The translations under genes were made by a program, and so were the position numbers. From the NCBI GenBank assembly GCA_964465665.1, contig CAYXKM010000199.1:1-18122 (forward strand): a DNA stretch of 18,122 nt, written 5' to 3'. How positions within the stretch are numbered: position 1 is the stretch's first letter; each line of letters begins with the position of its first letter. The stretch comes from JAKEGN01 sp964465665. GTDB lineage: Bacteria > Pseudomonadota > Gammaproteobacteria > Steroidobacterales > Woeseiaceae. Under the pieces are notes generated by a model. That model searched no databases and was not told the origin of the DNA. It saw only the letters and a list, made by a program, of their open reading frames with translations. This document shows, in pieces, positions 7,076 through 14,087 of this stretch.

Positions 7076-7573
7076 TCAGATGCCGAGTTGGCGGAATTCA
7101 ATTTCGACTTCGCTGGCCAGCCAGATCTCGTCAAACATTTTTGCGTAGAGGCGGGCGACAGCGGGTTCGAACGTGTCGGCGATACCTTCCCAGCGGCTGG
7201 CCTGCAGCCGATAGACGAGGGCCGTTTCGTCGGCAATGCAGAACGACTCCGCGTGGGTCCGCAGGTCCTGGCGAACGTGGCGAAACTCGATGTAGGTGTT
7301 GAGACGCCTCCCGAGATGCACAAATGCGTTGCCATTCTTTATCGCCCGGGTCGGGTCGGCGATCAGCACCCGTATGCGCGCATAGGTCTGCGACAGCACC
7401 AGATGTTTCACGATCTCCAGGAAATCAGGGTCGTCGTAAATTCCCGGGTCGAGGTCATGCGTGTAGATGGAAATCCGGCGTGTCGCCACGCTGGCGACAT
7501 CGATGACTGCACGACGAGCTTCCTCTTGTGACGAGATGACCCAGCGCCGACCTTTTTCCCGAGCTTGTTCCAT
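7076..7573 (-). CDS. Stand-alone DUF7931-type protein (usually fused to a GNAT acetyltransferase)
   Basis: This 165-residue protein resembles the domain I know as DUF7931, normally the C-terminal half of GNAT-type acetyltransferases encoded in gammaproteobacteria. Visible blocks are SQEEARRAVIDVASVATRRI, then a D-L-D-P-G-I-Y-D motif, 'IRVLIADPTRAIKNGNAFV' and a C-terminal FEPAVARLYAKMFDEIWLAS. The sheet-and-helix order recalls one half of a phospholipase D fold, but no HKD motif is seen, so enzymatic activity is doubtful. The ATG sits right after a run of A residues, with only GGA as a weak ribosome-binding site. An in-frame stop lies 13 codons upstream, and the preceding gap carries what looks like a decayed GNAT end. 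The gene may therefore be the surviving half of a broken fusion. Real gene: likely; function: unknown. Confidence 0.72.
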   Translation of the reverse strand: MEQAREKGRRWVISSQEEARRAVIDVASVATRRISIYTHDLDPGIYDDPDFLEIVKHLVLSQTYARIRVLIADPTRAIKNGNAFVHLGRRLNTYIEFRHVRQDLRTHAESFCIADETALVYRLQASRWEGIADTFEPAVARLYAKMFDEIWLASEVEIEFRQLGI

Positions 7574-7689
7574 TTTTTTCCGAGTTGGTATTCCAGGAAG
7601 TCAGGGCCAGCCCCTGCCGACCGCCGCGTCCGGAGGTGTAGACCGCGCGTGCCCGCAGCCGCCGCGAGTCTCGCAATGTTACCGGGCGG
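7573..7689 (-). pseudogene. Possible remnant of the C-terminal end of a GNAT acetyltransferase
   Basis: In the frame that enters the start of the DUF7931 gene one base out of register, 39 codons are open after a TGA at 7692-7690. They read in part NIARLAAAAGTRGLHLRTR and, at the end, GPDFLEYQLGKK. These loosely resemble GNAT helix/strand blocks (an L-A-R-x-x-G-x-R-x-L-H-L pattern) and the typical GNAT ending G-x-x-F-L-E-A-G-I-P-H-x-x-M. The frame lacks ATG, GTG or TTG and meets the DUF7931 frame at a run of seven A (minus strand, 7579-7573). I read it as a decayed fusion partner; chance similarity cannot be excluded. Apart from the palindrome at its left end, the rest of the 7574-7753 gap holds nothing I recognise. 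Confidence 0.3.
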
Positions 7690-7741
7690 TCAATCTGCGG
7701 GGGTGCCAACTACGTCACGTTTTTCCGAGAAATGAACCGGC

Positions 7742-7756
7742 TGAGAACGGTTCTCA
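7742..7756. promoter_or_regulatory. Perfect 7-bp palindrome at the roxA stop codon
   Basis: TGAGAAC (7742-7748), one base, then GTTCTCA (7750-7756). The roxA stop codon is the last three plus-strand bases (7754-7756). It could fold as a 6-bp hairpin with a CCG loop at the end of the roxA message or serve as a symmetric protein-binding site. No T tract follows on the minus strand, and I do not recognise a known operator. Confidence 0.3.
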
Positions 7757-8950
7757 TTCGTCGCCCGGGTCGAATGCACCACAACTTGCGAGCCATTCGA
7801 GCAGTTCGCGTGCCCGAATTTCTTTCCGCAAGCTGTCCAGATCGTCACACGACAACATTCGCTTCCGGCACAGTTCGGCAACCAGGTCGACAAGATCCGT
7901 GTCAAATACGCACTGGAATCCGTTTGCGAATAGCCGTGCAACAGTTTTTTTGCCGGGCCCGCGATCGACGTAGGCAATGCGCGCCATGCCATGCAGCGGA
8001 AGGGTATCGCGGTCGCGCAGGCCGGCAAGCAACCTGCGCGCGGATTTGGCGGAGATTCGCTCGGGAGCAAGCCAGGCTTTCGGGTCGGTTACAAGGGATC
8101 CGAATGCCATGGCAAGTTCATCGGCCTCCGGCCGCCCGACCGGCCGAAATAAAACCATTGCCCTTTGCAACGCACGCGCGCTGATCAGGCCGGGTGCCGC
8201 CTCGTCCGGCGATAGGTCCGGGTCCTGATAGAAAGCCGAATGTTCCTGCGGCGAGTAGTCTGCAAGCTGGCGTGCGGGGAAAAGTCTCCTGTATGTCGCC
8301 ACCAGCTCTGACAGTTGCGGAGCCCGCATGCCAATGGAGTAAGTCATGCAGCGATCTTGAGCGACGCCCCAGTGCGGCACTCCAGGAGGCAGGTAAAGGA
8401 CATCCGTCACCTGCGCCCGATATTCCTCTTCGGCATCAAACGGCTGCAGCAGTGACAATTCTGCATGACCGGTGCAGGCTGCGGCACGGCTCGCCGAGGT
8501 GAGCCGCCAGTTGCGTGTTCCGTCGCCCTGACAGAGAAAGACATCGTACTGATCCAGATGCGGGCCGACACTTCCACCCGGCGCCGCGAAACTCACCATG
8601 AGGTCGTCCATGCGCCAGTCCGGTATGAAGGGCACCTGCGCAAAGTATTCACGAAAATCCGGCAGATGCTTATCCACGTCCTGAACGAGCAGTGTCCAGT
8701 TGCAGTCCGGCAACTGCATCAGGGTCTTATCGTCAAACGGACCATGCTGGACGCGATAGCGGCGATCGCTGCTGACTTCGTCCGTGTGGATCAACCGCGA
8801 CTCGACATCGGGTAGTGTAGCAAGCCACGCGAGTTCATCGGGGCTCAGAACAGGAACGGGCACATCGACGGCAGCCGGAAGGAACAATGGAGCTTTTTGC
8901 CAGTACCCGGCCAGAAAACGGTCCGGATCGAGTGCCGGCGGAAATCTCAA
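7754..8950 (-). CDS. roxA: RoxA-type JmjC ribosomal protein L16 arginine hydroxylase
   Basis: RoxA (YcfD) is a cytoplasmic Fe(II)/2-oxoglutarate oxygenase that hydroxylates an arginine of ribosomal protein L16. The product is 398 residues. The JmjC iron ligands are H131-x-D133 in GPHLDQYDVFLCQGDG and H193 in LPPGVPHWG; R148 in GTRNW is near the place of the E. coli 2-oxoglutarate-binding arginine. The lead-in W-R-M-D-D-L-M-V-S-F (112-121) and W-Q-K (17-19) are also typical. Residues after about 215 form the dimerisation and winged-helix-like part. The start is a rare TTG: a stop lies three codons upstream, no other start is available, and the family N-terminus (xFLxxYWQKxPLxL) follows at once. 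It begins 20 nt after purB. In E. coli roxA lies just beyond phoPQ, close to purB. Confidence 0.93.
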   Translation of the reverse strand: MRFPPALDPDRFLAGYWQKAPLFLPAAVDVPVPVLSPDELAWLATLPDVESRLIHTDEVSSDRRYRVQHGPFDDKTLMQLPDCNWTLLVQDVDKHLPDFREYFAQVPFIPDWRMDDLMVSFAAPGGSVGPHLDQYDVFLCQGDGTRNWRLTSASRAAACTGHAELSLLQPFDAEEEYRAQVTDVLYLPPGVPHWGVAQDRCMTYSIGMRAPQLSELVATYRRLFPARQLADYSPQEHSAFYQDPDLSPDEAAPGLISARALQRAMVLFRPVGRPEADELAMAFGSLVTDPKAWLAPERISAKSARRLLAGLRDRDTLPLHGMARIAYVDRGPGKKTVARLFANGFQCVFDTDLVDLVAELCRKRMLSCDDLDSLRKEIRARELLEWLASCGAFDPGDE

Positions 8951-8970
8951 GTGCGATTACTGCCAGGCTC

Positions 8971-10341
8971 TCAGGAATTTCGCCGGGCGAGACTCACTGC
9001 GAGGCCTGTATAAGTCGATGGCGTGAGCGCGAGCAGCCGCGTTTTTGCTTCATCAGGGACATCGAGTTTCTCGATGAAGGCATGCAACAGCTCGCGGGTC
9101 ACTGTTTTTCCCCGCGTGAGCACCTTCAGTTTTTCGTACGGATCCGCGACTCCGTGGCGGCGCATGACAGTCTGAATTGCCTCACCGAGCACTTCCCAGC
9201 TTGTGTCGACGTCCCGACGCATGGCCTGCGGATTTGCCTGCAGTTTGCCGAGTCCCGCAAGCAGCGAATGCGTGGCGATCACAATATAGCCGACTGCCAG
9301 ACCAAAGTTCCGCTGCACGGTGGAATCGGTCAGGTCGCGTTGCCACCGGGATATCGGGAGTTTCATGGCAAAATGATCGAGCAGCGCATTCGCCATACCC
9401 AGGTTGCCTTCTGCATTCTCGAAATCGATCGGGTTGACCTTGTGCGGCATGGTCGAGGACCCGACCTCGTCTATCGCGATGCGCTGGGTGAAATAACCGA
9501 GCGATATGTATCCCCAGATATCTCGACACAGGTCGATCAGGACGGTATTGAACCGCATCAGGGCATGACAGTATTCGGCAGTCCAGTCGTGCGGCTCGAT
9601 TTGCGTGGTGTGCAGGTTGCATTCCAGCCCGAGCGATTCGACGAATGCAGTAGTGATCGACGGCCAGTCGGCATCGGGATAGGCAGCCACATGCGCATTG
9701 AAATTACCCACCGCGCCATTGAATTTTCCGAGCACGGAAACTCGCGAGAACTGTTCCTGTGCACGATTCAGGCGATGCAGCGTGTTGGCAAATTCCTTGC
9801 CGGCGGTCGTCGGACTGGCGGTTTGGCCGTGCGTACGGGAAATCATCACGGTTTCGGCATGTTCGTTGGCCAGAGTACGCAAACGTGCAATCAACTCCCG
9901 CATCCGCGGAACCAGCAATTCATCACGGGCAGTGCGCAGCATCAGGGCGTACGCGAGGTTATTGATGTCTTCCGAAGTGCATGCGAAATGGATGAAATCG
10001 GAGAGGTTTCGCGAGTCCTTCCCGGTTCCGATGCGTTCACGCACAAAATATTCGACCGCTTTCACGTCATGATTCGTGGTTGCTTCGATTTTCTTGACCC
10101 GGACGGCGTCTTCTGTGGAGAAGTCATCGACGATATGGTTGAGCATGTCTTTGATCACCGGGGACAGGGGGGCAATCTCCGGTACCGCACTCTCGTCGGC
10201 AAGCCATTGCAACCAGCGGATTTCGACCAGTACGCGGAGACGGATAAGCCCGTACTCGCTGAAGACATTGCGCAGAGGCTGCAACCTGTCGGCGTAACGA
10301 CCGTCTGCCGGAGAGAGTGCCTTGAGTCTCGTGAGATCCAT
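8971..10341 (-). CDS. purB: Adenylosuccinate lyase (PurB)
   Basis: PurB cleaves SAICAR and adenylosuccinate in purine synthesis, releasing fumarate in both steps. The product has 456 residues, the same as E. coli PurB. The superfamily signature is seen as GSSTMPHKVNPIDFENAEGN, with the catalytic serine in the SS pair. TTNHDVKAVEYF, FACTSEDINNLAYAL and SRTHGQTASPTT carry the substrate and base histidines of the family. The frame is open a further 13 codons, but the ATG at 10341 gives MDLTRLKALSPADGRYADR, which lines up with the E. coli start; there is no clear Shine-Dalgarno sequence. It leads the minus-strand run (roxA follows after 20 nt) and is divergent from fumC, another member of the same lyase superfamily, with an 83-bp gap between them. 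Confidence 0.97.
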   Translation of the reverse strand: MDLTRLKALSPADGRYADRLQPLRNVFSEYGLIRLRVLVEIRWLQWLADESAVPEIAPLSPVIKDMLNHIVDDFSTEDAVRVKKIEATTNHDVKAVEYFVRERIGTGKDSRNLSDFIHFACTSEDINNLAYALMLRTARDELLVPRMRELIARLRTLANEHAETVMISRTHGQTASPTTAGKEFANTLHRLNRAQEQFSRVSVLGKFNGAVGNFNAHVAAYPDADWPSITTAFVESLGLECNLHTTQIEPHDWTAEYCHALMRFNTVLIDLCRDIWGYISLGYFTQRIAIDEVGSSTMPHKVNPIDFENAEGNLGMANALLDHFAMKLPISRWQRDLTDSTVQRNFGLAVGYIVIATHSLLAGLGKLQANPQAMRRDVDTSWEVLGEAIQTVMRRHGVADPYEKLKVLTRGKTVTRELLHAFIEKLDVPDEAKTRLLALTPSTYTGLAVSLARRNS

Positions 10342-10424
10342 GTCGATTGAGTACACTACGCCGCGCAAAGCGCGAATCATACACTACAGGCCCTTTGATT
10401 GGCCCTCATGGAGACCAGCAGGAT
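10342..10424. promoter_or_regulatory. Divergent purB/fumC control region with repeats
   Basis: This 83-bp gap must hold the start signals of both genes. A direct repeat TACACTAC occurs at 10352-10359 and 10380-10387 (28 bp apart), and between the copies is a palindrome CGCGC-AAA-GCGCG (10362-10374). On the minus strand TATGAT (10381 to 10376) is a candidate purB -10 box without a good -35. For fumC, GGAG (10410-10413) is the best ribosome-binding site, 11 nt before the ATG. The palindrome does not match the PurR consensus. Confidence 0.4.
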
Positions 10425-11813
10425 ATGAGCGACAAGTCCAGCCGCAAAGTACACGACAGCATGGGTGAACTCGAGGTTCCCGCCGATGCACTGTGGGGCG
10501 CCCAGACCCAACGCGCGGTCGATAATTTCCCGATAAGCGGAATTGCAATGCCGCGGCGATTCATCGCCGCGATGGGACTCGTTAAGTGGGCCGCTGCAGG
10601 CGCCAATGCCGAACTCGGCCTGTTGACATCGGATCGGGCCGTGGCCATCCAGAAAGCTGCACTTGCGGTGGCGGACGGGGCCCACGACAAACAGTTTCCC
10701 ATCGATGTGTTCCAGACCGGCTCCGGCACCAGCTCCAATATGAATGCCAACGAAGTCATCGCCAGCCTGGCAAGCCGGATTCTGGGCAGTGAGGTTCACC
10801 CGAATGACGACGTCAACATGGGCCAGAGCAGCAATGACGTCATCCCGACCTGCGTGCACGTGAGCGCTTCGCTCGCGATTCACAATGAGTTGTTGCCGGC
10901 CCTGAAGCATCTCGCGGCGACTTTGGAGAAGAAGGCCGACGAGACCCGCAAAGTGGTCAAGACCGGACGCACACACCTGATGGATGCAATGCCGGTGACG
11001 CTGGGTCAGGAAATCGACGCATGGCGATCGCAGGTCGAACACGCAGACGAGCGGCTCGGCGACACACTGCGACGGCTCTCGGCGCTCGCGCAGGGGGGCA
11101 CGGCTGTCGGCACGGGCATCAATGCTCACCCGAAGTTCGGTCACAAGGTTGCAACGCTCCTCGGCGAGCGCACCGGGGTCGAATTCACCCAGGCTGCTTC
11201 GCTATTCGAAAGTCTGAGCTGCCAGGATTCCGCTGTAGAAGCCTCCGGCCAGCTCAAGGTTCTTGCCGTCAGCCTGACCAAAATCGCCAATGACCTGCGA
11301 TGGATGAATTCCGGGCCGCTCGCCGGCCTCGGCGAAATCGAACTGCCGGCGCTGCAGCCGGGGTCCAGCATCATGCCCGGCAAGGTGAACCCGGTCATTC
11401 CGGAGGCGGTTGCGATGGTCTGCGCGCAGGTGATCGGCAACGATGCAACCATTACGCTGGCCGGGCAAAGCGGCAATTTCCAGTTGAATGTCATGTTGCC
11501 AGTGGTGGCCTACAACCTGTTGCAAAGCATTGAAATTCTGAGTAATGCCTGCCGCGTCCTGGCGGACAAGGCCATTGCGGGGTTCGCCGTCAATGCCGCC
11601 AACATCAACCGGGCACTGGATCGCAATCCGATCCTCGTCACCGCGCTGAACCCGGTAATTGGTTACGAAAAAGGCGCTGCAGTCGCAAAGGCCGCTTACA
11701 AGAAAGGGCTGCCGGTCAAGGAAATGGCTAGAGAAATGACCGAGCTCAGTGACCAGGAACTCGACCGGCTGCTGGATCCGGCCGCACTGACCAAGGGTGG
11801 AATCCAGCACTGA
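10425..11813 (+). CDS. fumC: Class II fumarate hydratase (FumC)
   Basis: FumC is the iron-free, oxygen-stable fumarase that interconverts fumarate and L-malate in the TCA cycle; the family is a homotetramer. The product has 462 residues (E. coli 467). The superfamily signature GSSIMPGKVNP is at residues 313-323, with the catalytic serine in the SS pair. H184 in KTGRTHLMDAMPVTLGQE matches the E. coli active-site H188, and GSGTSSNMNANEV and NMGQSSNDVIPT are the substrate-binding blocks. The frame is open 26 codons upstream into the control region, but the ATG at 10425 (MSDKSSRKVHDSMGELEVP) fits the family. It is divergent from purB, whose fumarate it can consume. The NudL-type gene starts 11 nt after its stop, so fumC, nudL and mazG are probably one transcript. 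Confidence 0.97.
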   Translation: MSDKSSRKVHDSMGELEVPADALWGAQTQRAVDNFPISGIAMPRRFIAAMGLVKWAAAGANAELGLLTSDRAVAIQKAALAVADGAHDKQFPIDVFQTGSGTSSNMNANEVIASLASRILGSEVHPNDDVNMGQSSNDVIPTCVHVSASLAIHNELLPALKHLAATLEKKADETRKVVKTGRTHLMDAMPVTLGQEIDAWRSQVEHADERLGDTLRRLSALAQGGTAVGTGINAHPKFGHKVATLLGERTGVEFTQAASLFESLSCQDSAVEASGQLKVLAVSLTKIANDLRWMNSGPLAGLGEIELPALQPGSSIMPGKVNPVIPEAVAMVCAQVIGNDATITLAGQSGNFQLNVMLPVVAYNLLQSIEILSNACRVLADKAIAGFAVNAANINRALDRNPILVTALNPVIGYEKGAAVAKAAYKKGLPVKEMAREMTELSDQELDRLLDPAALTKGGIQH

Positions 11814-11824
11814 ACGGATGCCAG

Positions 11825-12466
11825 GTGGCCGCAACTGCACACACTCCGCCGTCCATGGCGCATATACGGCAGCGCCTTGCCGGGACCAGACTGCCAGTCG
11901 ACCCTCTGCAGTTCGACATGCGGCAGGCCCTGCGACGCTGGCCGAAGGCCCTGCTGGAGAAATATGCCGGCAAACTGCTACCGGCCGGGGTGCTGGTTCC
12001 GATTGTCGCCAGGGACGAGGGAATGTCGGTACTCCTGACGCGCCGTTCGGCCAATCTGTCGCAGCACGCGGGACAGGTCTGTTTTCCGGGGGGGCGGATG
12101 GAAACTGGAGACGCAAACGTTCAGGAAACCGCGTTGCGAGAGACCTTTGAGGAAATCGGGATCGAGCCGAAACGAGTCGAGGTCGCCGGGTACCTCGACA
12201 CCTCACCGACAGTATCGGGATACGCCGTGACCCCGGTGATCGGATTCGTCAGGGCCGGCTATTGCCTTGCGATCGACCGGGCCGAGGTCGAGCAGGTATT
12301 CGAAGTTCCGCTGTCGTTTCTGCTGCAGCCCGACAACGTGCGGACCGGGGTACGGGAATTCGACGGCTACCGTATGCCGGTCGCCGAGTTCCACTATGGC
12401 GAGCAACGCATCTGGGGTGCTACCGCACACATACTGATCATGTTGCGAGACAAAATTACTTATTAA
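11825..12466 (+). CDS. NudL-type Nudix hydrolase (CoA pyrophosphatase family)
   Basis: This 213-residue Nudix protein carries the UPF0035 signature of CoA pyrophosphatases, LLTRRSANLSQHAGQVCFPGG (about residues 70-90). It runs straight into a Nudix box with D96 in the first acidic place (as in E. coli NudL), then R105-E106, E109-E110 and G112. Such enzymes cut CoA or related dinucleotides to 4'-phosphopantetheine and 3',5'-ADP, although the physiological substrate is often unproven. The 60 residues before the signature are typical of the family. The start is uncertain: the GTG at 11825 is 11 nt after fumC and gives full length, while the ATG at 11855 also works; neither has a strong ribosome-binding site. 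mazG follows after 12 nt. Confidence 0.88.
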   Translation: MAATAHTPPSMAHIRQRLAGTRLPVDPLQFDMRQALRRWPKALLEKYAGKLLPAGVLVPIVARDEGMSVLLTRRSANLSQHAGQVCFPGGRMETGDANVQETALRETFEEIGIEPKRVEVAGYLDTSPTVSGYAVTPVIGFVRAGYCLAIDRAEVEQVFEVPLSFLLQPDNVRTGVREFDGYRMPVAEFHYGEQRIWGATAHILIMLRDKITY

Positions 12467-12478
12467 TATCAATAGATA

Positions 12479-13276
12479 ATGACTAGTTTAGAGAAATTAC
12501 TTGAGATCATGGCAACGCTGCGTCATCCGCGAGATGGCTGTCCGTGGGACTTGCGCCAGGACTTCGGGAGCATCGCCCCGCACACCATTGAAGAAGCGTA
12601 TGAGGTCGCCGATGCCATCGCACGGGGGGACATCGCCGGACTCCGGGACGAGCTGGGCGACCTTCTGTTCCAGGTGGTTTTTCATGCCCGCATGGCCGAG
12701 GAAAAGTCAGCTTTCGACTTCGAGGCCGTGGCCGCGTCCATAGTCGACAAGTTGCAGAGGCGTCATCCGCACGTTTTTGGTGACGCCTCGCAGCGCCGCC
12801 AAGGTATGGACGACCAAGGCTGGGAGCGCATCAAGGCCGGGGAGAGGGCAGCGGTAGCCGGCTCGGGAGCGTTGAGTGTGCTGGATGGCGTGGCGCAGGC
12901 ATTGCCGGCATTGATGCGCGCGCAGAAACTCGGCTCGCGTGCTGCCGGTATCGGCTTCGATTGGCCGGACACCGATGGTGTGCGGGCGAAAATCGACGAG
13001 GAACTGGCGGAGCTCCTCGAGGCCGAAAGCACCGGCGTTGGCGGGCGGATTGCCGAGGAGTTCGGCGACCTGCTGTTCTCGGTCGTAAATCTCGCAAGGC
13101 ATCTCGATGTCGACGCCGAACAGGCACTGCGCGATGCGAACCGCAAGTTCGAACACCGCTTCCGGAGCATGGAGCAGCATGTTGCAGCGTCCGGCGAGCA
13201 GCTATCGACACTCGATACGGTGGCCATGGAACGGCACTGGCAGCGTGCCAAGGGCCACCGGGACAGGGGTCCCTGA
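12479..13276 (+). CDS. mazG: Nucleoside triphosphate pyrophosphohydrolase MazG
   Basis: MazG hydrolyses nucleoside triphosphates to monophosphate and pyrophosphate; in E. coli it also lowers (p)ppGpp during starvation. The product has 265 residues (E. coli 263) and both all-alpha MazG domains. The N-terminal domain has E38-E39, E42 and D45 (IEEAYEVADAI) and GDLLFQVVFHARMAEE. The C-terminal, catalytic one has E174-E175, E178 and E193-E194 to D197 (EEFGDLLFSVVNLARHL). It starts MTSLEKLLEIMATLRHPRDG, typical of the family. There is no Shine-Dalgarno sequence: the AT-rich TAATATCAATAGATA leads directly into the ATG, so it may be translated by coupling to the NudL-type gene 12 nt upstream or from a near-leaderless transcript. 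Confidence 0.96.
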   Translation: MTSLEKLLEIMATLRHPRDGCPWDLRQDFGSIAPHTIEEAYEVADAIARGDIAGLRDELGDLLFQVVFHARMAEEKSAFDFEAVAASIVDKLQRRHPHVFGDASQRRQGMDDQGWERIKAGERAAVAGSGALSVLDGVAQALPALMRAQKLGSRAAGIGFDWPDTDGVRAKIDEELAELLEAESTGVGGRIAEEFGDLLFSVVNLARHLDVDAEQALRDANRKFEHRFRSMEQHVAASGEQLSTLDTVAMERHWQRAKGHRDRGP

Positions 13277-13281
13277 CCGGT
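13257..13281 (+). terminator. Stem-loop across the mazG stop codon
   Basis: ACCGG (13257-13261) pairs with CCGGT (13277-13281), and inside it CAGG pairs with CCTG around a GGTC loop. No T run follows, so it is a weak terminator or 3'-end stabiliser candidate. The rest of the 133-nt gap up to 13409 shows two copies of TGGCCCC (13343-13349 and 13356-13362, 13 bp apart), which might be a binding site, and no convincing sigma70 promoter. Confidence 0.3.
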
Positions 13282-13409
13282 TCATCGTGCGTTCAGTTTG
13301 CCGACGAAAAGTTGGCCTATTGTTCAGCCACGGTTCATTGCATGGCCCCTATTCTTGGCCCCAGGCTCGGAGGTGGATCCGGGCCGGTGGACCAAAGGGG
13401 AGAACGACC

Positions 13410-13982
13410 ATGAACCTCAATGCCTGGAAACCGACTGCAGCGGCCGTCATCTTTATTTCCATGGCATGCGCAATGCCGGCGCATGCCTCTGGCAATGGGC
13501 ATCACAACGGCCGATCGGCAGGCGTATACGACTACGCGCGCGTATTGAGTGCCGAGCCCAATTTTCGCTATGTCACGGTGACTTCGCCGGTGCAGGAATG
13601 CTGGAATGACGTCGACTATTACACCGTCGATCGCCGCCCTGCCGGTATCGGCGCGAGCACCGTTTTCGGTGCCATCGTCGGTGGCGTCGTCGGTCACCAG
13701 TTTGGCAGCGGACGCGGCAACGATGCAGCCACCGCGGTAGGCAGCATTCTTGGTGCTGCGATCAGCAATAATGCGGCAGTTCGAGCCAATACGAACTATC
13801 GCCCGGTCGAATACTCGCGTCCGGTACGCCGATGCGAGACCCGCTACCAGTCTCGCGAGGAACAGCGGATCGACGGGTATCGCGTTATTTACACCTACAA
13901 CGGACGCAAATACGCGACCGACATGCCGTACGACCCGGGCAAGCGCCTGCGCATCCGTGTGGACGTGCAGCCTGCGGCCTGA
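13410..13982 (+). CDS. YcfJ-like exported glycine-zipper protein
   Basis: This 190-residue envelope protein resembles E. coli YcfJ (glycine zipper 2TM family). A signal peptide ends at about residue 26 (AMPAHA, then SG). Residues 79-119 form the glycine zipper, GIGASTVFGAIVGGVVGHQF and on through GSGRGNDAATAVGSILGAAI, which can form a membrane hairpin. Two cysteines flank it, C64 in PVQECWN and C142 in RRCETRY, at the same relative places as in YcfJ, so a disulfide is possible. The C-terminus (GYRVIYTYNGRKYATDMPYDPG) matches the YcfJ tail. There is no lipobox, unlike some relatives. The frame is open much further upstream inside mazG, but the ATG at 13410 has GGGGAG 7 nt before it and gives the signal peptide. 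It precedes the PepSY and PhoPQ-like genes and may belong to the same envelope-stress group; the role of the family is not established. Confidence 0.85.
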   Translation: MNLNAWKPTAAAVIFISMACAMPAHASGNGHHNGRSAGVYDYARVLSAEPNFRYVTVTSPVQECWNDVDYYTVDRRPAGIGASTVFGAIVGGVVGHQFGSGRGNDAATAVGSILGAAISNNAAVRANTNYRPVEYSRPVRRCETRYQSREEQRIDGYRVIYTYNGRKYATDMPYDPGKRLRIRVDVQPAA

Positions 13983-13999
13983 CGAACCAGTGTGCGAGG

Positions 14000-14036
14000 C
14001 GGGCCGGTTGTGACCTGTTGCGTTGCAATCGGCCCG
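14000..14036 (+). terminator. Strong stem-loop after the YcfJ-like gene
   Basis: CGGGCCGGTTG (14000-14010) pairs with CAATCGGCCCG (14026-14036): 11 bp with one G-U, around a 15-nt loop, starting 18 nt after the stop codon. It is followed by TTGACG rather than a T run, so it is an imperfect intrinsic terminator. It may separate the YcfJ-like gene from the PepSY-PhoPQ operon or act as a 3'-end block against nucleases. Confidence 0.5.
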
Positions 14037-14067
14037 TTGACGCACCAAACTTCAGACAATTGATAAT
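14037..14067 (+). promoter_or_regulatory. Candidate promoter for the PepSY-phoPQ-like operon
   Basis: TTGACG (14037-14042, 5 of 6 to TTGACA) and GATAAT (14062-14067, 5 of 6 to TATAAT) face the PepSY gene. The spacer of 19 bp is longer than the preferred 17. Transcription would start about 14 nt before the ATG at 14088. No PhoP box of the enterobacterial GGTTTA type is seen. Confidence 0.4.
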
Positions 14068-14087
14068 CCTGACCGACTGCCATCCAT

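Noticed and set aside
7573..7579. Programmed -1 frameshift at A-AAA-AAA making a GNAT-DUF7931 fusion
   Set aside because: The upstream frame has a TGA 39 codons earlier and no ATG, GTG or TTG, so there is no complete upstream protein to extend; decay is simpler.
8887..10350. A 487-codon open frame on the plus strand, antisense to purB
   Set aside because: PurB on the other strand matches E. coli PurB in length and motifs; the antisense translation is rich in Arg, His, Cys and shows no domain, typical of a shadow frame in GC-rich DNA.
10362..10374. PurR operator in the purB-fumC gap
   Set aside because: CGCGC-AAA-GCGCG lacks the CGTTTGC-type half-sites of the PurR consensus; listed only as an unassigned palindrome.
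11202..12206. A 334-codon open frame antisense to fumC and the NudL-type gene
   Set aside because: It runs across two well-supported genes on the other strand and its low-complexity Arg/Pro-rich start looks artefactual.
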